Both the position numbers and the translations under genes were made by a program. Under the pieces are notes generated by a model that saw only the letters and a program-made list of their open reading frames with translations, was not told the DNA's origin and did not search any database. DNA of 42,190 nucleotides from Seminavis robusta (taxonomy: Eukaryota > Bacillariophyta > Bacillariophyceae > Naviculales > Naviculaceae), in contig CAICTM010000936.1 in NCBI GenBank assembly GCA_903772945.1, forward strand, positions 1 to 42,190, in the 5' to 3' direction. Positions 10,277 to 20,862 of the stretch are shown here, in pieces. The first letter of the stretch is position 1; every line of letters starts with the position of its first letter.

Positions 10277-11347
10277 CTAGGCCTCCCACCAATGCCGTTT
10301 CTGAGAAGAACGGTTGGCTTCTTCCGCTCTTGCCGCCGCCTCCTCCTGACAAAGACGCTGGTAGTACTCCCCATTGAGGTACAGCTGTGGATCTATTTTG
10401 GAGAAGAAATAGTGAAAGCAGTCAAACCTGTGTCTCTCCTGCAAGCAATGTTCCATTGCATTCAACCAGTTCTCAAGGCTGGCTGTATCTTCAGCTGTCG
10501 GTGGCTGTAGTTGTGCTGTGGAAGGGTTGCCTGGTTCGCCTTCTGTCAATGCCAGGTCACATCTCTGAATAATCTCATGGATGAAGGGAAATGTGCACAT
10601 GACAGGCAATGCATCTGTGTCATAAACTTCTACATCCACCTCTTGTAGCGTCTTTTTGGTTCGGACCGCTTCAATGAGAGGATCCCAACGCAACCCAAAG
10701 TTCATGTCAGCTACAAAGACAAGCTTTGTGAGCCTTGGCAAGGATATCGTCACCACACTGGCCAATGATTCAAGTGAATCCAACTGTATACTAGCCTCCA
10801 AATTCAACGCTTGGACATTCACTAGTGGATGCAAGGCATCCCAAGTCTTGGGAATACAAACTGACCCAACCCCCCCCCTAACGTGGACTGTTACTTCAGT
10901 GATTGTTTGTGTTGGCATGTGACCAATCAATGTGGACAGGAACCAATCATCCTTTTCTTCAGAGTGCCCAGAGGCAAAATGGACACAGAAAATTAGTTTC
11001 GTGAATACTGGAAGAGCACTTTGGATTCCTTCACAAAAAGTGGTCCAGTCTTCTGTTTCAATACTGTCAAAAAAACCTGCTTTGACTCCTGTGAACTCTA
11101 TGTATAGTCGGATGATTGGTTCTGATCCATGCTGTCGGGAGATACAATCATCAAGCTGCTGGGTGGAATTCGGTCCAAATAGAAAACTTTCTGGTGCAAA
11201 TGCCATACCACCAGATATTAGATCGTAACTGTATCTTGCTTCTCCGACGCCAAATACGATTTTCAATGCACAGCTTGCTATATTGGCTGACGTTCTGCTT
11301 GGTGTCAAGCCGCCGCTAGGAGCATATTTGCCCACGCTGACTATCAT
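10277..11347 (-). CDS. Hypothetical protein, possibly leucine-rich-repeat-like
   Basis: An intronless frame of 356 aa from the ATG at 11347; an open extension to 11407 starts only with TTG. I do not recognise a named family. The middle (about residues 120-250) alternates short hydrophobic strands and helices in roughly 25-30-residue units, e.g. LVNVQALNLEASIQL, LPRLTKLVFVADMNFGL and KKTLQEVDVEV. This resembles degenerate leucine-rich repeats. The C-terminal ~75 residues are distinctive: ENWLNAMEHCLQERHRFDCF, then HYFFSKIDPQLYLNGEYYQR and an Ala/Glu-rich basic tail ending HWWEA. That C-terminal block is duplicated almost unchanged in the adjacent pseudogene. No signal peptide or membrane segment was seen. 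It converges with the 4447-10179 gene, leaving 97 bp between the stops. It is real as a conserved reading frame with a paralogue; function is unknown. Confidence 0.6.
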   Translation of the reverse strand: MIVSVGKYAPSGGLTPSRTSANIASCALKIVFGVGEARYSYDLISGGMAFAPESFLFGPNSTQQLDDCISRQHGSEPIIRLYIEFTGVKAGFFDSIETEDWTTFCEGIQSALPVFTKLIFCVHFASGHSEEKDDWFLSTLIGHMPTQTITEVTVHVRGGVGSVCIPKTWDALHPLVNVQALNLEASIQLDSLESLASVVTISLPRLTKLVFVADMNFGLRWDPLIEAVRTKKTLQEVDVEVYDTDALPVMCTFPFIHEIIQRCDLALTEGEPGNPSTAQLQPPTAEDTASLENWLNAMEHCLQERHRFDCFHYFFSKIDPQLYLNGEYYQRLCQEEAAARAEEANRSSQKRHWWEA

Positions 11348-11407
11348 CTTTGGAGGAGTCTTTTTACTGTCTGTAGTCAAAGAGGATCGGTGGCTTGAGA
11401 CCACCAA

Positions 11408-11935
11408 CCACCAAGTCTACCGGTGGCTACTAGTCGATGAGTAAGGTAGTACCAGTAGTAGCTAGACAGGGATGCAGGTTGAACGGAGCGACAATTGAGT
11501 GGTCCGTCCACGCCATGGCGAGTTGTCAGGCTTTGGTTCGTCTCGTCGATCGTGGGGCAAAAGAATACAGTCGAATTGGAAGCTAATTTCCCTACTCTAA
11601 AACCCCCTAACAAGTCGAATTGGATCTTCTTTCTATCTAGCTAGCCAACCAGCCAAGCTGCATAAGAATAAGCTAAGGTGGGACTCCCAGCAGGTATGCA
11701 TCCAAAGACATGGGTCACTAACTACATACTTGGCAGCACCATCGAGTTTGCTCTCAAATCAAACAGAGAATCTCAGCTTCTGAGAAGTATTATTGAGATT
11801 GTATCTGGCCGGTCCTAGGTGGCATCTGGCTGGGCAGGGAGGCTCTGTTTTTGACATCCTGTGGCACCCTACATGTACCGCGACAATACGGTAACAGTGG
11901 GTAAACAACAAAACAACTACAGGTTTTGTAACTAG
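11408..11935. other. Intergenic, duplicated flanks
   Basis: Contains the upstream region of the 10277-11347 gene and the downstream region of its pseudogene copy. The upstream part (11408-11530) is homologous to 12320-12440; the segment 11738-11790 resembles 10189-10260, i.e. the 3' flank of the intact copy. Together these show that the whole gene with both flanks was duplicated in tandem with a unit of about 1.6 kb. The 26-bp core described in the next entry lies here. No gene was seen. Confidence 0.55.
11569..11624. repeat. 26-bp shared core between 12-bp direct repeats
   Basis: AGTCGAATTGGA occurs at 11569-11580 and again at 11613-11624. Between them is a 32-bp segment that contains TAATTTCCCTACTCTAAAAC followed by CCCCTA (11584-11609), an exact copy of 740-765 in the short insert near the start of the window. 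Both occurrences are thus bounded by direct repeats, of different sequence and length (9 and 12 bp). This fits two independent insertions, or replication slippage around a shared sequence. Confidence 0.45.
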
Positions 11936-12263
11936 CTAGGCCTCCCACCAATGCCGTTTGTGAGAAGCAGACTTGTTGGCTTCTTCCGCTCTTGCCACCG
12001 CCTCCTCCTGACAAAGGCGTTTGTAGTACTCCCCATTGAGGTACAGCAATGGATCTATTTTGGAGAAGAAATAGTGAAAGCAGTCAAACCGGTGTCTCTC
12101 GTGCAAGCAGTGTTCCATTGCATTCTTGTGACTCCCACCGGTGCCTTGGTGGTGGAAGAGTTTCTTCGGCTTCAAATACGATTTTCATTTCACAATGTGC
12201 TTCTCTGCCTCTGCTCAGGATCGCATTTTGACGAGGAACGTTTTTGTTCACATGAACTCTCAT
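11936..12263 (-). pseudogene. Internally deleted tandem copy of the 10277-11347 gene
   Basis: The C-terminal ~60 codons (frame 11936 to about 12130) match the intact protein almost residue for residue: AMEHCLHERHRFDCFHYFFS, then SKIDPLLYLNGEYYKRLCQE and the HWWEA end. Reading upstream, the aligned start codon at 12263 and about 30 N-terminal residues (PKMRVHVNKN..., CEMKIVFEAEE) match the beginning of the intact protein, but in a different frame. The ~270 codons between are missing and the junction (about 12130-12180) shifts frame. Homology continues upstream past 12332 and downstream past 11920, so this is a decayed tandem duplicate and not an independent small gene. Confidence 0.7.
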
Positions 12264-12332
12264 CTTTGGCTGTGTCTTTTGACTGTACCGGTAGCCAAAG
12301 AGGATCGGTGGCTTGAGCCAACCAGCCACCAA

Positions 12333-12885
12333 CTTGAAGTCTACGGGTGGCTACAAAACTAAATCGCTGGCTAGACATGGGTACAGGTAGAACGGAGCGA
12401 GAAGTAGTCCGTCGACGCCAATGTCGAGTTGAGTTGTCACAGGGTTTGTCGGGGATAGCGCTGGGTGCTGTGGTGACGGCGTGATGGCGAGACGGCAGAT
12501 GTACTGGTAGCTAGCTAGCTAGCTAGCTAGAGTATGAGAGGGCTGGATCTTTTCTTCTTTTTGTTTTTCCAAAAGACGGCAAAGCTGTAAAGCAAACAAT
12601 TGAATTTGCCATTACCGATGGTACCAGGTAGGCACCGGCGCTGGCAGAGGGATGGATGGGAACCACCTCAATCGCTGTCGTACTACCGTAAGACCTAGAA
12701 CTGAGGTTTGCCTTTCCTCACAAAAGTTAGTTACTGATCCATTGAGAGATCCCAATGAGACAGCATTCATCCACAGGAAATAGCTAGCTGGGAGTGTTTC
12801 TGGTTGCCCCCTACGGTACCAGTACGTATTCTGGGTCTACTCTTGTGATGATGCATGCTGATAACTATTTGCTCATCCTATGTAC
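12333..12885. other. Intergenic
   Basis: The first ~110 bp are homologous to 11408-11530 (duplicated upstream flank). There is a perfect 5x CTAG run at 12511-12530 and a GGTACC/CACCGGCGC patch at 12620-12640. Nothing here looks coding. It separates the pseudogene's promoter side from the 3' end of the DUF2256 gene. Confidence 0.5.
12511..12530. repeat. CTAG tetranucleotide run (5 units)
   Basis: Perfect CTAG x5. Similar runs flank several genes in this window (e.g. 4009-4020, 4434-4443, 42055-42078 with six units). Fully self-complementary. Confidence 0.8.
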
Positions 12886-13611
12886 TCACTCTATCTGTAG
12901 TTCGTTTTCGGATCGATCCGTATCCTCTTGTTCGAGTAAAAAGGATAGTTCTGCTGCGGCATTATTACTAGTTGAGCCTGCCTTGTGATCATTCTTGGCA
13001 GTCCTGCCACTCCCCACTCGTTTTTTCAAGTTGGCGTTGCGGTTTTTCCACAATCCACCATAGCGGTAATGAGGAAATGCCGGTGATCCATCCGGAATTC
13101 CTCCACTGACAGTGGGCCAGCAGGTGCCACACACCATTTTGTAGTGTTGCGTTTCATCGATCGTGCATCGTATCAGCAAGTCCACGTCGCGGGCGCACAA
13201 ATCACAGGGTTTCCTCCCCAGGTGAGGTGCATTGCCCTCGCGTTTGGCCCGTTGTTCTCGTTTCTGTGCCTTGACGGCTTATTTGTGTTGTTTCCGTTGC
13301 ATTTGTTTGGTCGATAACACTGGATCTTGTTGTTGTGTGTTTTGCTCGGATGAGCTGCCAGCACCATATTCGTCGTCACTTGCAACCAATACGCCCGCCG
13401 CCTCGACCATCTTTTGTGCCGCTTCCTTTGGTTGTCCCGATTTGCGTTGGGCATTGCAACTCTTGCTGCAGGTGGTGACTTCATCCCACGCTCGTTCCCA
13501 CTTTTTCCGCCATGTAAACGGTCGGTGGCACACGACACAAACCTTGGAAGGAAAGTTTTCCTTGGCTACGGCCTTTCCCAGTTTTCTTCCCTCGTTCGGT
13601 GGTTTCCTCAT
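12886..13611 (-). CDS. DUF2256 zinc-binding protein, interrupted by an in-frame TAA
   Basis: From the ATG at 13611 the frame reads [20 protein letters not shown] then [20 protein letters not shown] and [12 protein letters not shown], the Cys4 zinc-binding DUF2256 motif. The frame meets TAA at 13281-13279. Reading straight on in the same frame, it stays open to the TGA at 12886: a basic [14 protein letters not shown] linker, then [36 protein letters not shown] and [11 protein letters not shown]. In related algal proteins these two Cys-rich blocks are, to my knowledge, one polypeptide. The gene is therefore a nonsense-mutated allele, a read-through case, an assembly error, or hides the stop in an intron (in-phase GT/AG pairs of 123 or 129 nt exist). 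The frame also extends upstream to 13950 with no ATG; this stretch contains [19 protein letters not shown], which looks like part of an organelle-targeting presequence. The true start may lie in an unseen exon. Confidence 0.65.
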
Positions 13612-13950
13612 TCTGAGTAGGCTCGAGGAATGATAGGGTCGCCTCAATGCAAAGGAGTGCGCTGGATGGCCCAATGTTATCGCCCCAATGGCAACTGCGG
13701 CAGCGCGAAGTCTCGGAATTGTAGACTGTTTTGCTCGGCTGAGGGTTGAGGGCAAAGTTAGTTGTTTGCTCTCCAGAATAGTTTGGATCCCACGAAATGG
13801 TATGTGTAATTGCTCTACTGCTGCCGCTCTTCTTTGCTGGGTCTGGAATGGATCATTGGGGCCGGTCTTTGATGATGAGTCAGAGCGGGCGATGGTCAGG
13901 AAGTGAGGAGCGAGGAGTGAATTTCCGCTTCCCCTTTCTTTTACAATCAC

Positions 13951-14322
13951 AAGCCCTCAGATTTTTAAAATTTTGAACAAGCGGCTGACTCTGACTCGAC
14001 TCAGCCAACCTTCGCTCACAATGGTCAGTTACAGCGGCATTGAAAAGTACCCATAGATTTACAAACAGGTTTAACAAACAGTTTCCGGAACTTGCCGCAT
14101 CGTACCCCACACTGTCCTTCCGTCCACTTCTGGCCACATTTTCAAAACCAGTCAACAGTCAATGCTAAAGGGCCAGGTCAACATCCAGACAATAAGCAGC
14201 AAGACACATTATGTTCTGTTCAACTGACCTACAACTACTGAGATTACAGACGGCTCTCGGCATAGACTGCAAACAACATGCTGCCCCAGGTAAGAATCCC
14301 AATCAACAACTGCAAGAGTGCC
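13951..14322. other. Intergenic between two minus-strand genes
   Basis: About 370 bp between the possible 5' end of the DUF2256 gene and the 3' end of the cyclase gene. It is moderately AT-rich, with a palindrome-like AAATTTTTAAAATTT patch near 13960-13975. A 91-codon minus-strand frame (13880-14155) has no recognisable domain; it could hold an upstream exon of the DUF2256 gene, but I cannot show that. Confidence 0.4.
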
Positions 14323-17300
14323 TTAGCATTCCACAACATTTTCCCATTCAGTTTCCCCGCTTTGCAACTCTGCATTGCTTCTGTTGGAGCGACCAGCCAT
14401 TTCTCGCTTCATCTCCTCCACAATCTCTTTTCCCTTGTGCTCCCATTCGATACGATTTTCGTAGGCGGTGTCCAAATACTCATGTCCAGAGGCGCCAAAT
14501 ACTTTGCATTCTTTGAGCTTTTTCGCCAACGGAATCACATAATTATCAAAGAACCATAGCTCCCCTGCATACCACCCTGTAGAAGGGTCCTTGTCCGTTC
14601 GTCCCGACAAGAAAGCATCGTACATCTCTTGAAAGAGCCGACGATTCCATTTCTGGTAGATGGTCCAGTGCTGCACGCAGTGGCTAATGTCGCTTGCTTG
14701 AATGACGTGCTCCAGAACAATGGTTCCCTTCCTATTCAAGAAGTCAGGGTCCTCACTTTGGGCTGACTCCGAAAAGGCATTGTTCCAGCGATTGTTGCGC
14801 ATGCTTTTGAGTTCAGGGTCGAACACATCAGTTGCAATGACAGCATTGACGATCTGTTGTTTACGAAGAGGACAAGTCATATTAGAACGTGCCTGGAGAG
14901 CAAGGACAGCAACAACTCACAATGAACGTCAACGTACCAATTGTCGAAAGCGTGCAAGCTCCTCTTTTGTGGGAAACAAACATGCTCGGAGGTCGCAGTA
15001 GGTCGGACGCATGAAGATTTCCCAAGCAACATGTACACTGTGCTGTTCCGCAATGCTTTTTTTAGAGTATCGTTGAGCCATCGACGGTTCCTCTGTTGCC
15101 AGAACAGGATTGGGAACGCCCCTGTGGTCAACATCATGAATAATCGCCGCAACAATGATAGCTAACTGAGCCAACGGGTCCATGGCAACACCAAAGGAAT
15201 GGATGTACACCTCTTGTTGGGACAGAGTCTTGCTGTGGCTACAAATCTTGTTCATCAGCTTGTTCGCAGACATGGTAACATGGGATGCATGCTGTTGGGC
15301 AAGAAAATGGAGTGTGTGAGGTTATAAGGTCACTGAACACTGAAAGGTTACGCTTTTTCGAGGCTGATACGAACCTCAAAGTTGTGGAAAGGGTTGTCGC
15401 GATATGAGTGAGCAATTTCCGCGACGAACTCGTGGAGCTGGTGGACAACTTGCGGCTCCAAAGATGTCTTTGTTGCAGTGAATGTGGCCTTTTGAAAAGG
15501 AGGAAGGGAGATAGTGTCGACCACTTCATCACGTACACTGTTGGATCCTTTTGTCCAAATCGCCGCTGCTGAACTACTTTCTTCATCTGTCGAAGGATCC
15601 ATTCCCATTGCCTGCCGGCGCATCAATACCTTTACAATGAGATCCTCACATATCTTGGCATTGAAGTCAATCAAGCGTTCCGTAAGGCCTGAATCGGGAG
15701 TTTCCGTCAAGTCAAGCATTGCGTCAATGCCGTCATTCCCCTCAAAGACATGGGAGTTATTCATTTGAACACTTGAAGCCGCACTTCGATGCGTCGAAGC
15801 ACCAGAGACCGGTTCAACCCAGAACGTTTCCATCGTGCCTTTCCCTTTAGCCTCAATGGGATCTTGCCGCTTGGTCATCCATACGCCCTTGCCAGCTTTC
15901 TCGAGAGCCTCGGCCGTCTTTGATGACACTTGGATGCGATTGGGGCTTCCGTTGCTCTCCATTCGCGCTGCAGTGTTGACCGTCTGCAAAAGGGCAAGTT
16001 CAAATGAAGACTATGAGTTGAAGAATCCAGAAACAAAAACACAGCAACGAGGGCACATCCAAACTCACATCCCCAAACAATTGGAAGCGCGCCTTATCTG
16101 TGCGCAAGATACCGGCTGTCACAGCCCCACTAAAAGTGGACGCAAGCGAGTTGTGAGTCATTCCCGTTTGTCACCAATTCATGTAATGCAATCATCCTTC
16201 TGTTCCCTGCTTCTGCATACCTGTGAATACCAACGCGAATTTTCAAGTTCCCTGTTCCCGGTCCCAACTCTGTCTCCAAGTCGTTGGTGATGGAGTTCAT
16301 CAGATCCCTAATGTCGGCGGCAAATCGACAAAGAACCACGGCGTGATTTGCCCGGGGCTCGGGAAGGCCACATGCGGCCAAGTAGCAGTCTCCCTATCAA
16401 ACGAAAACGAGTGCACCTGTGAGAATCGAATCAAGCGATCTCCTCTTCCTGCACTGCATTCTCAAAGCTGATACTTACGATGGTCTCGATTTTCAAAACG
16501 CCCCGTCGCTTGCACACGCGGTCAAAGGCCCCATAGAGCGCCTCGAGCAAGCGAAAGATTTGATCGGGCTCTCGTTCCGAAGACCAGGCCGTGAAACCCA
16601 CAAGGTCTATATATTATGTGGACAATGAGAACGAAGGTCGGTTGGATCAGATCGATGCATACAGGCCAATCGAAACAAAGTCCTGCTTGCTTGCTGTTAC
16701 TCACCTGCAAAGAGAACCGACACCTCCGGGAACAAATCAGCAATCGGACGTGTATCCTTCTTGACATCACCGCTAGCACCAATGCTGGCACTGTTTAGCT
16801 CTTGTTGCTTGTTGACAAATGTGGACCTTCGTGTTTGTTTCGCCTTTTCTTCGTCTTCTTGATCGTCGTAGAGCCTTGCCCGGACATTGGAAGGAAACAA
16901 CGAGCTGACAATCTGTCATGAACAAACAAACAACAGAACACAAGAAGAGAGTGAGAGGCCGTTCTTTGTCAAAACACTAGACCAAATCTCAAAGATCAGT
17001 AGATCAGAATGTGTACTCACCGCATCACTGCGCAGCGCACTCTTCATGACAATCATTTGTCGTTGTTCGACCCACCAGTCATAAAAGACAAATACGGCCG
17101 TGGTAAAGGCAAAGATGACGACTGCCGCAATGGTAAGGACAATGGGAAACTTGGTAAGAAATTGATCCTCATATTGCTGACTGGGATAAATGTGAATGGA
17201 CCAGGGACAGAGATCTTTCTCCAATGGAATGTAAGAATACCGATTGGCACCGGCATTGTATTCGTCCAAATCTTGTAGTAACGACGTGAATTTTAATGGA

Positions 17301-18706
17301 TTGTATTTGGCATTGTGATGATCTCCGCCCCCCAAGTAACGGACGGTGGGACCATTGATTTCGTAGGTAAAAGTGGCACTGCAGGGACTGGTAAAGACGG
17401 CCACGACCCCAATGCTGCCATCGGGCAGAATGCCCTTGATCATGTCTCTCCAATACACGGACTGTGACATGATGCCCACAACTTGATGTTGCGTGGGATC
17501 ATAGTCTGGTTCGAGACTGAGGGCACGTTGATCCAACATGTCTGGGACCATGGGATAGTAGAAATCTGTAAAGCAGGACGAGACAGGACGAGAAAGCAAT
17601 TGGCAAAGGAAAAGTGAGTTGTGAGTCACCAGCCTGCAGGACCTGTAGTTGTAACAAATGTCGATCCTTGACTTCTTGAACTCACCAGAAAGTGGCTCCA
17701 TGGCTTCTTCGTGGGGCGAAATGTAATTGCTAAAGTAGTCGGCCCAAGCTTCATTTTCCACCTTGATGGCAGGGTCATCATTTTCCGATGCCACCATGTA
17801 CGCACGAGAAATCGATGTCTGATGCGCTTGAATGCAATGCAGCACGGATTCATTCTCGGCGACGGTCGCTAGATCCCAGTTGTACACGGGCGATGTTGGC
17901 ACGAGAGGTGCCGATTGCCACATGGGCAGCATGGGTCCACTATGATTGGCAGGCAATCCGACTGGATTCTCGACGCCCCAGGCAGAATAGTCATGAACAA
18001 AATCGAGATAAACAATCGACTCGTCCGTCACATTGCGCGCGTCGTAGACATCTTGAAAGAGATTGTTGGCGCGGAGGTAATCGATACTGTTTTGCGCCCA
18101 CGTCGGTCCTTCTTTGGCGGTGTAGGCTTCCCATTCGGGTCGCGTCTCTGGCGTTACCAATATGAATTCCATAAAGACGGCCGCTTTGGTAAGATCGAGG
18201 AATTTGCCCGACCGTGCTTCAAAGTCAGGAATTGTTACGCGAGGCCAAGTCTGGTTGGTATCGCGGGCATAGGACAACATGGTCATGACGTAGGCATCGA
18301 CTCCGGCAATGGCCTTGTCGAGACTCGCTCCCAAACTCTCCAAGACCTTGCGGGCATCTTGTTCAAAGGCCGTTTCAAACTCATTCACTTCGGCCTGACT
18401 TGTGAACTTGTACGTCACCACCGCCACCACGACGGCTGAAAGAAGCAGGACTCCAAAGACCAAGACTTTGGAGCTAAAGACGGCCTTGGATTCTCTCTTG
18501 CCCAATAAGACGGCCTTGTTGCTGGCATTCTCCGTGGCTCTGCCGCCGTTGTTTTCCGAACTATAGATGGTTCCCCGGTCATCGTCGTCCATGCGGCTGA
18601 GTTCCACGCTGCCCGTATCATGATCACTATCTTCTTCTTCGAGTTCGTCCGGCATCATCATCATCATCCTATCGTCATTGGGTTCGTCCAAAAAGGTGTC
18701 GTTCAT
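14323..18706 (-). CDS. Receptor-type guanylate cyclase fused to cyclic-nucleotide phosphodiesterase
   Basis: Nine exons, all with GT-AG borders and matching phase: 18706-17686, 17565-17021, 16912-16705, 16606-16479, 16393-16221, 16129-16069, 15983-15375, 15291-14938, 14853-14323. Together they give 1209 aa. An acidic cytosolic head precedes TM1 (81-99); an extracellular sensor-like region precedes TM2 (about 482-502). The class III cyclase domain has metal Asp592 (VLFADLVGFT, split over an intron) and Asp636 (IGDCYLAACGLP), Glu632 at the purine-selecting position usual for guanylate cyclases, and TVNTAARMES (713-722) with the transition-state Asn and Arg. The residue before LFGD is Gln, not the Cys of animal enzymes. 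The PDE domain has HNFEHASH (912-919), HDVDHRG (967-973) and LEHVIQASDISH. It should both make and destroy cGMP in response to an outside signal. Such bifunctional genes are known from pennate diatoms, some responding to sex pheromone. Confidence 0.88.
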
Positions 18707-18730
18707 CGTATCGTATCGTATCGTATCGTG
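18706..18730. repeat. TCGTA pentanucleotide microsatellite abutting the cyclase start codon
   Basis: Five TCGTA-type units (the last ends TCGTG) lie immediately 5' of the cyclase coding sequence. On the minus strand they read ACGATACGATACG..., and the ATG is formed by the last ACGAT plus the next G. Unit-number changes would alter leader length without touching the frame. Direct observation. Confidence 0.7.
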
Positions 18731-19136
18731 CGTTATTCACTTACTTGCGTCGGAAGGTTCGATCGTTTGCTTTCAAGAGTAAAGTAGTCTAGTCTTTTCC
18801 TTCTGAGATTTGTGAAGTGTGTGAGATTTGTGAATTGTGTGAGACTTGTGACTCTAGGGCCGAGACTGCTTGGAGAGACCGATTGGACTGTAGATGGTAA
18901 TGGCCAAACAGACACTTGTATCGGATACTTTGCCTTGTCAAAGGAACCTTCGTCGCTAAAAGCGATACTCCGTGGTGGTCAACCGTGTTGAAGTTCCAAT
19001 ACTGTGTGCAGTCGAGAGCTACCCGAGAGCTACAAGCTCGAGTACGTACCAGTGCCAGAAGTCTCCAACGATGGGTGATGGGTGAAACGCGGGTGGGGGG
19101 TATCCATAGCTGGTGACCACCGTTCATCCGTACATT

Positions 19137-19830
19137 GGAGGTACCAAGGACACTTTCGCAAAATCCAGCTGTTTTTCTTAGAACTCCAATTATTATTAGT
19201 ACGGTATTTCACCGGTACGTGTCATTGTGTCATTCCCCTGGTGCGACAACAACGGACCGCTTTGCTTTCCGATCAGCAACCCACAGTCATTTTCGCATTA
19301 ACTATTTATTTCTTTATTTATTTTTCAACCGACCATACATGCACTATCATACCGGTAGCCCACCTTGCCACTTTGACCATTGAGCCATTGAGAATTCATT
19401 GAAGTCAACATAGCATGCGGTGAAACTGCGCGCAATAATGATGGGTAGGGGTGTACCGGTAGGGTGTAGGGGTATCTGCGTGTCAGCTAGCAGTTTCGAA
19501 CTCTACGAGTTGTAAGCTACCGTAACGTAGCTTGGACACTTTCTCAAAAGCCAGCTGTTATATTTGGAACTCCACGTATTTCACTGGTAAGTTTCAGTCC
19601 ATTGGTGCTCCACCAATGATCCCTTCGCTTTCGGACATCGATTGATTGGGTACCGGACCGGTAGTTCACGGGCTGCTCACTGCTCATGGCTCATGTTTAG
19701 TAGCGCTGTCTCTACCGGTAGCGCTGTGCAGTTTGTAGATCGGTCATTCCAACGAACTGTATGTAGGAGCTCCTACAGCCCGGTAGGTGCACATGGCCCC
19801 TTGTTTGACCATTGAGAATTGAATGAATCG
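19137..19830. repeat. Diverged non-coding tandem duplication, unit about 0.4 kb
   Basis: Unit one (19137-19400) and unit two (about 19525-19830) share ordered blocks: GGACACTTTC.CAAAA.CCAG with CTGTT, then GGAACTCCA/AGAACTCCA, GTATTTCAC.GGTA, CGCTTT/GCTTTC.GA, and near the ends TGACCATTGAG...GAATT.AATGAA. Order is conserved but sequence is strongly diverged. No coding signature was seen. Confidence 0.45.
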
Positions 19831-20862
19831 AATCATGGAGAGGAGTTCGTGGAGAGGAGTTCTTTCATCGTTCAACGACCCAGAATCTCAGGTGAAATAA
19901 TGGTCGAACAGCCCTGAAGCCAAAGTGCACGATGCCACGCCAGCAACCGGACACAGCGGTACTGCACAGGTTACTCGAATACTCGAATACAGAAAGTACA
20001 TCATGACGTTGTAGTTGTGGTTGAGGTTGAGGGTTGTAGTTGAGGGTTGAGGGTGGTGGTCGTCAAAAAATAGAGGTTTTGCAATAACCTGACCACTGAG
20101 AGCACCCTTCGTGAGAAAGGATGTCCTGGCGATACAAGAAAACAGCCAACTCTCGTACTACTACCACGCCGTTGTGAGCTGGCAGTTGCGGCTTAAATCC
20201 ACATACATGATGTGTCTTCTACAAGAGGCATCAGATTCTTTGCTCTAGCTAGTAGACGGCTGCGCAAGTATGCATCCCAAGTCAGTTGATGAATAGCTAC
20301 CCATGGCTTTGATTGAGGAGGTGCGAAGTATAGAGTGCTCGTAGATTCTTATCACGTCAAAAAAACAGCTAGCCAACTACATGTACCGCAGTTATTACCA
20401 TACTGTGCTGCTCTGGGCAGTTGCTGCTTAAAAACTCCAAGTGATGTATCTTCTACAAGAGGCATCAATGCTTTGGAGCTGCCTTGGGTACATAGCTCAA
20501 AAGTGCAACATACATATGCAGTAAGACTTGGATGTACATGTACGAATGTACTACCGGTAGTCCGTTCCAAGTTTGACGCCGAGTCGAGGAATGACTAAGG
20601 ATAATCTATTACGTACATGTATGTAGTCTAGAGTAGGAGTTGCTAGCTACCGTAGCTAGCTCGTAGAACGAGACTACAGGCGCGATGTTGCTTGCTTTGA
20701 TTGAGTAGTACTCGTAGATTCTTTTCACAGCACGAACAGCTGTCCTTTAATTAATGCTTCCAAATAACATAATATTGTACCGTTTGTCGATGGCTATCTT
20801 CGGGGCACTTGAATTCATGACCTTTAATTCATTCAAATGCGAAGACTTCAACTGCACGTGTC

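Noticed and set aside
11408..11613. Upstream extension of the 10277-11347 gene from a TTG start or the 11377-11613 frame
   Set aside because: No ATG in the extension; the shared residues with the copy at 12190-12378 reflect duplicated non-coding DNA in shifting frames.
13279..13281. Reassigned stop codon (altered genetic code)
   Set aside because: Other genes in the window end cleanly at TAA, TAG and TGA, so one internal TAA is better explained by mutation, splicing, read-through or error.
13173..13538. Minus-strand frame overlapping the DUF2256 gene
   Set aside because: Different frame from the conserved Cys motifs; a shadow of the real gene.
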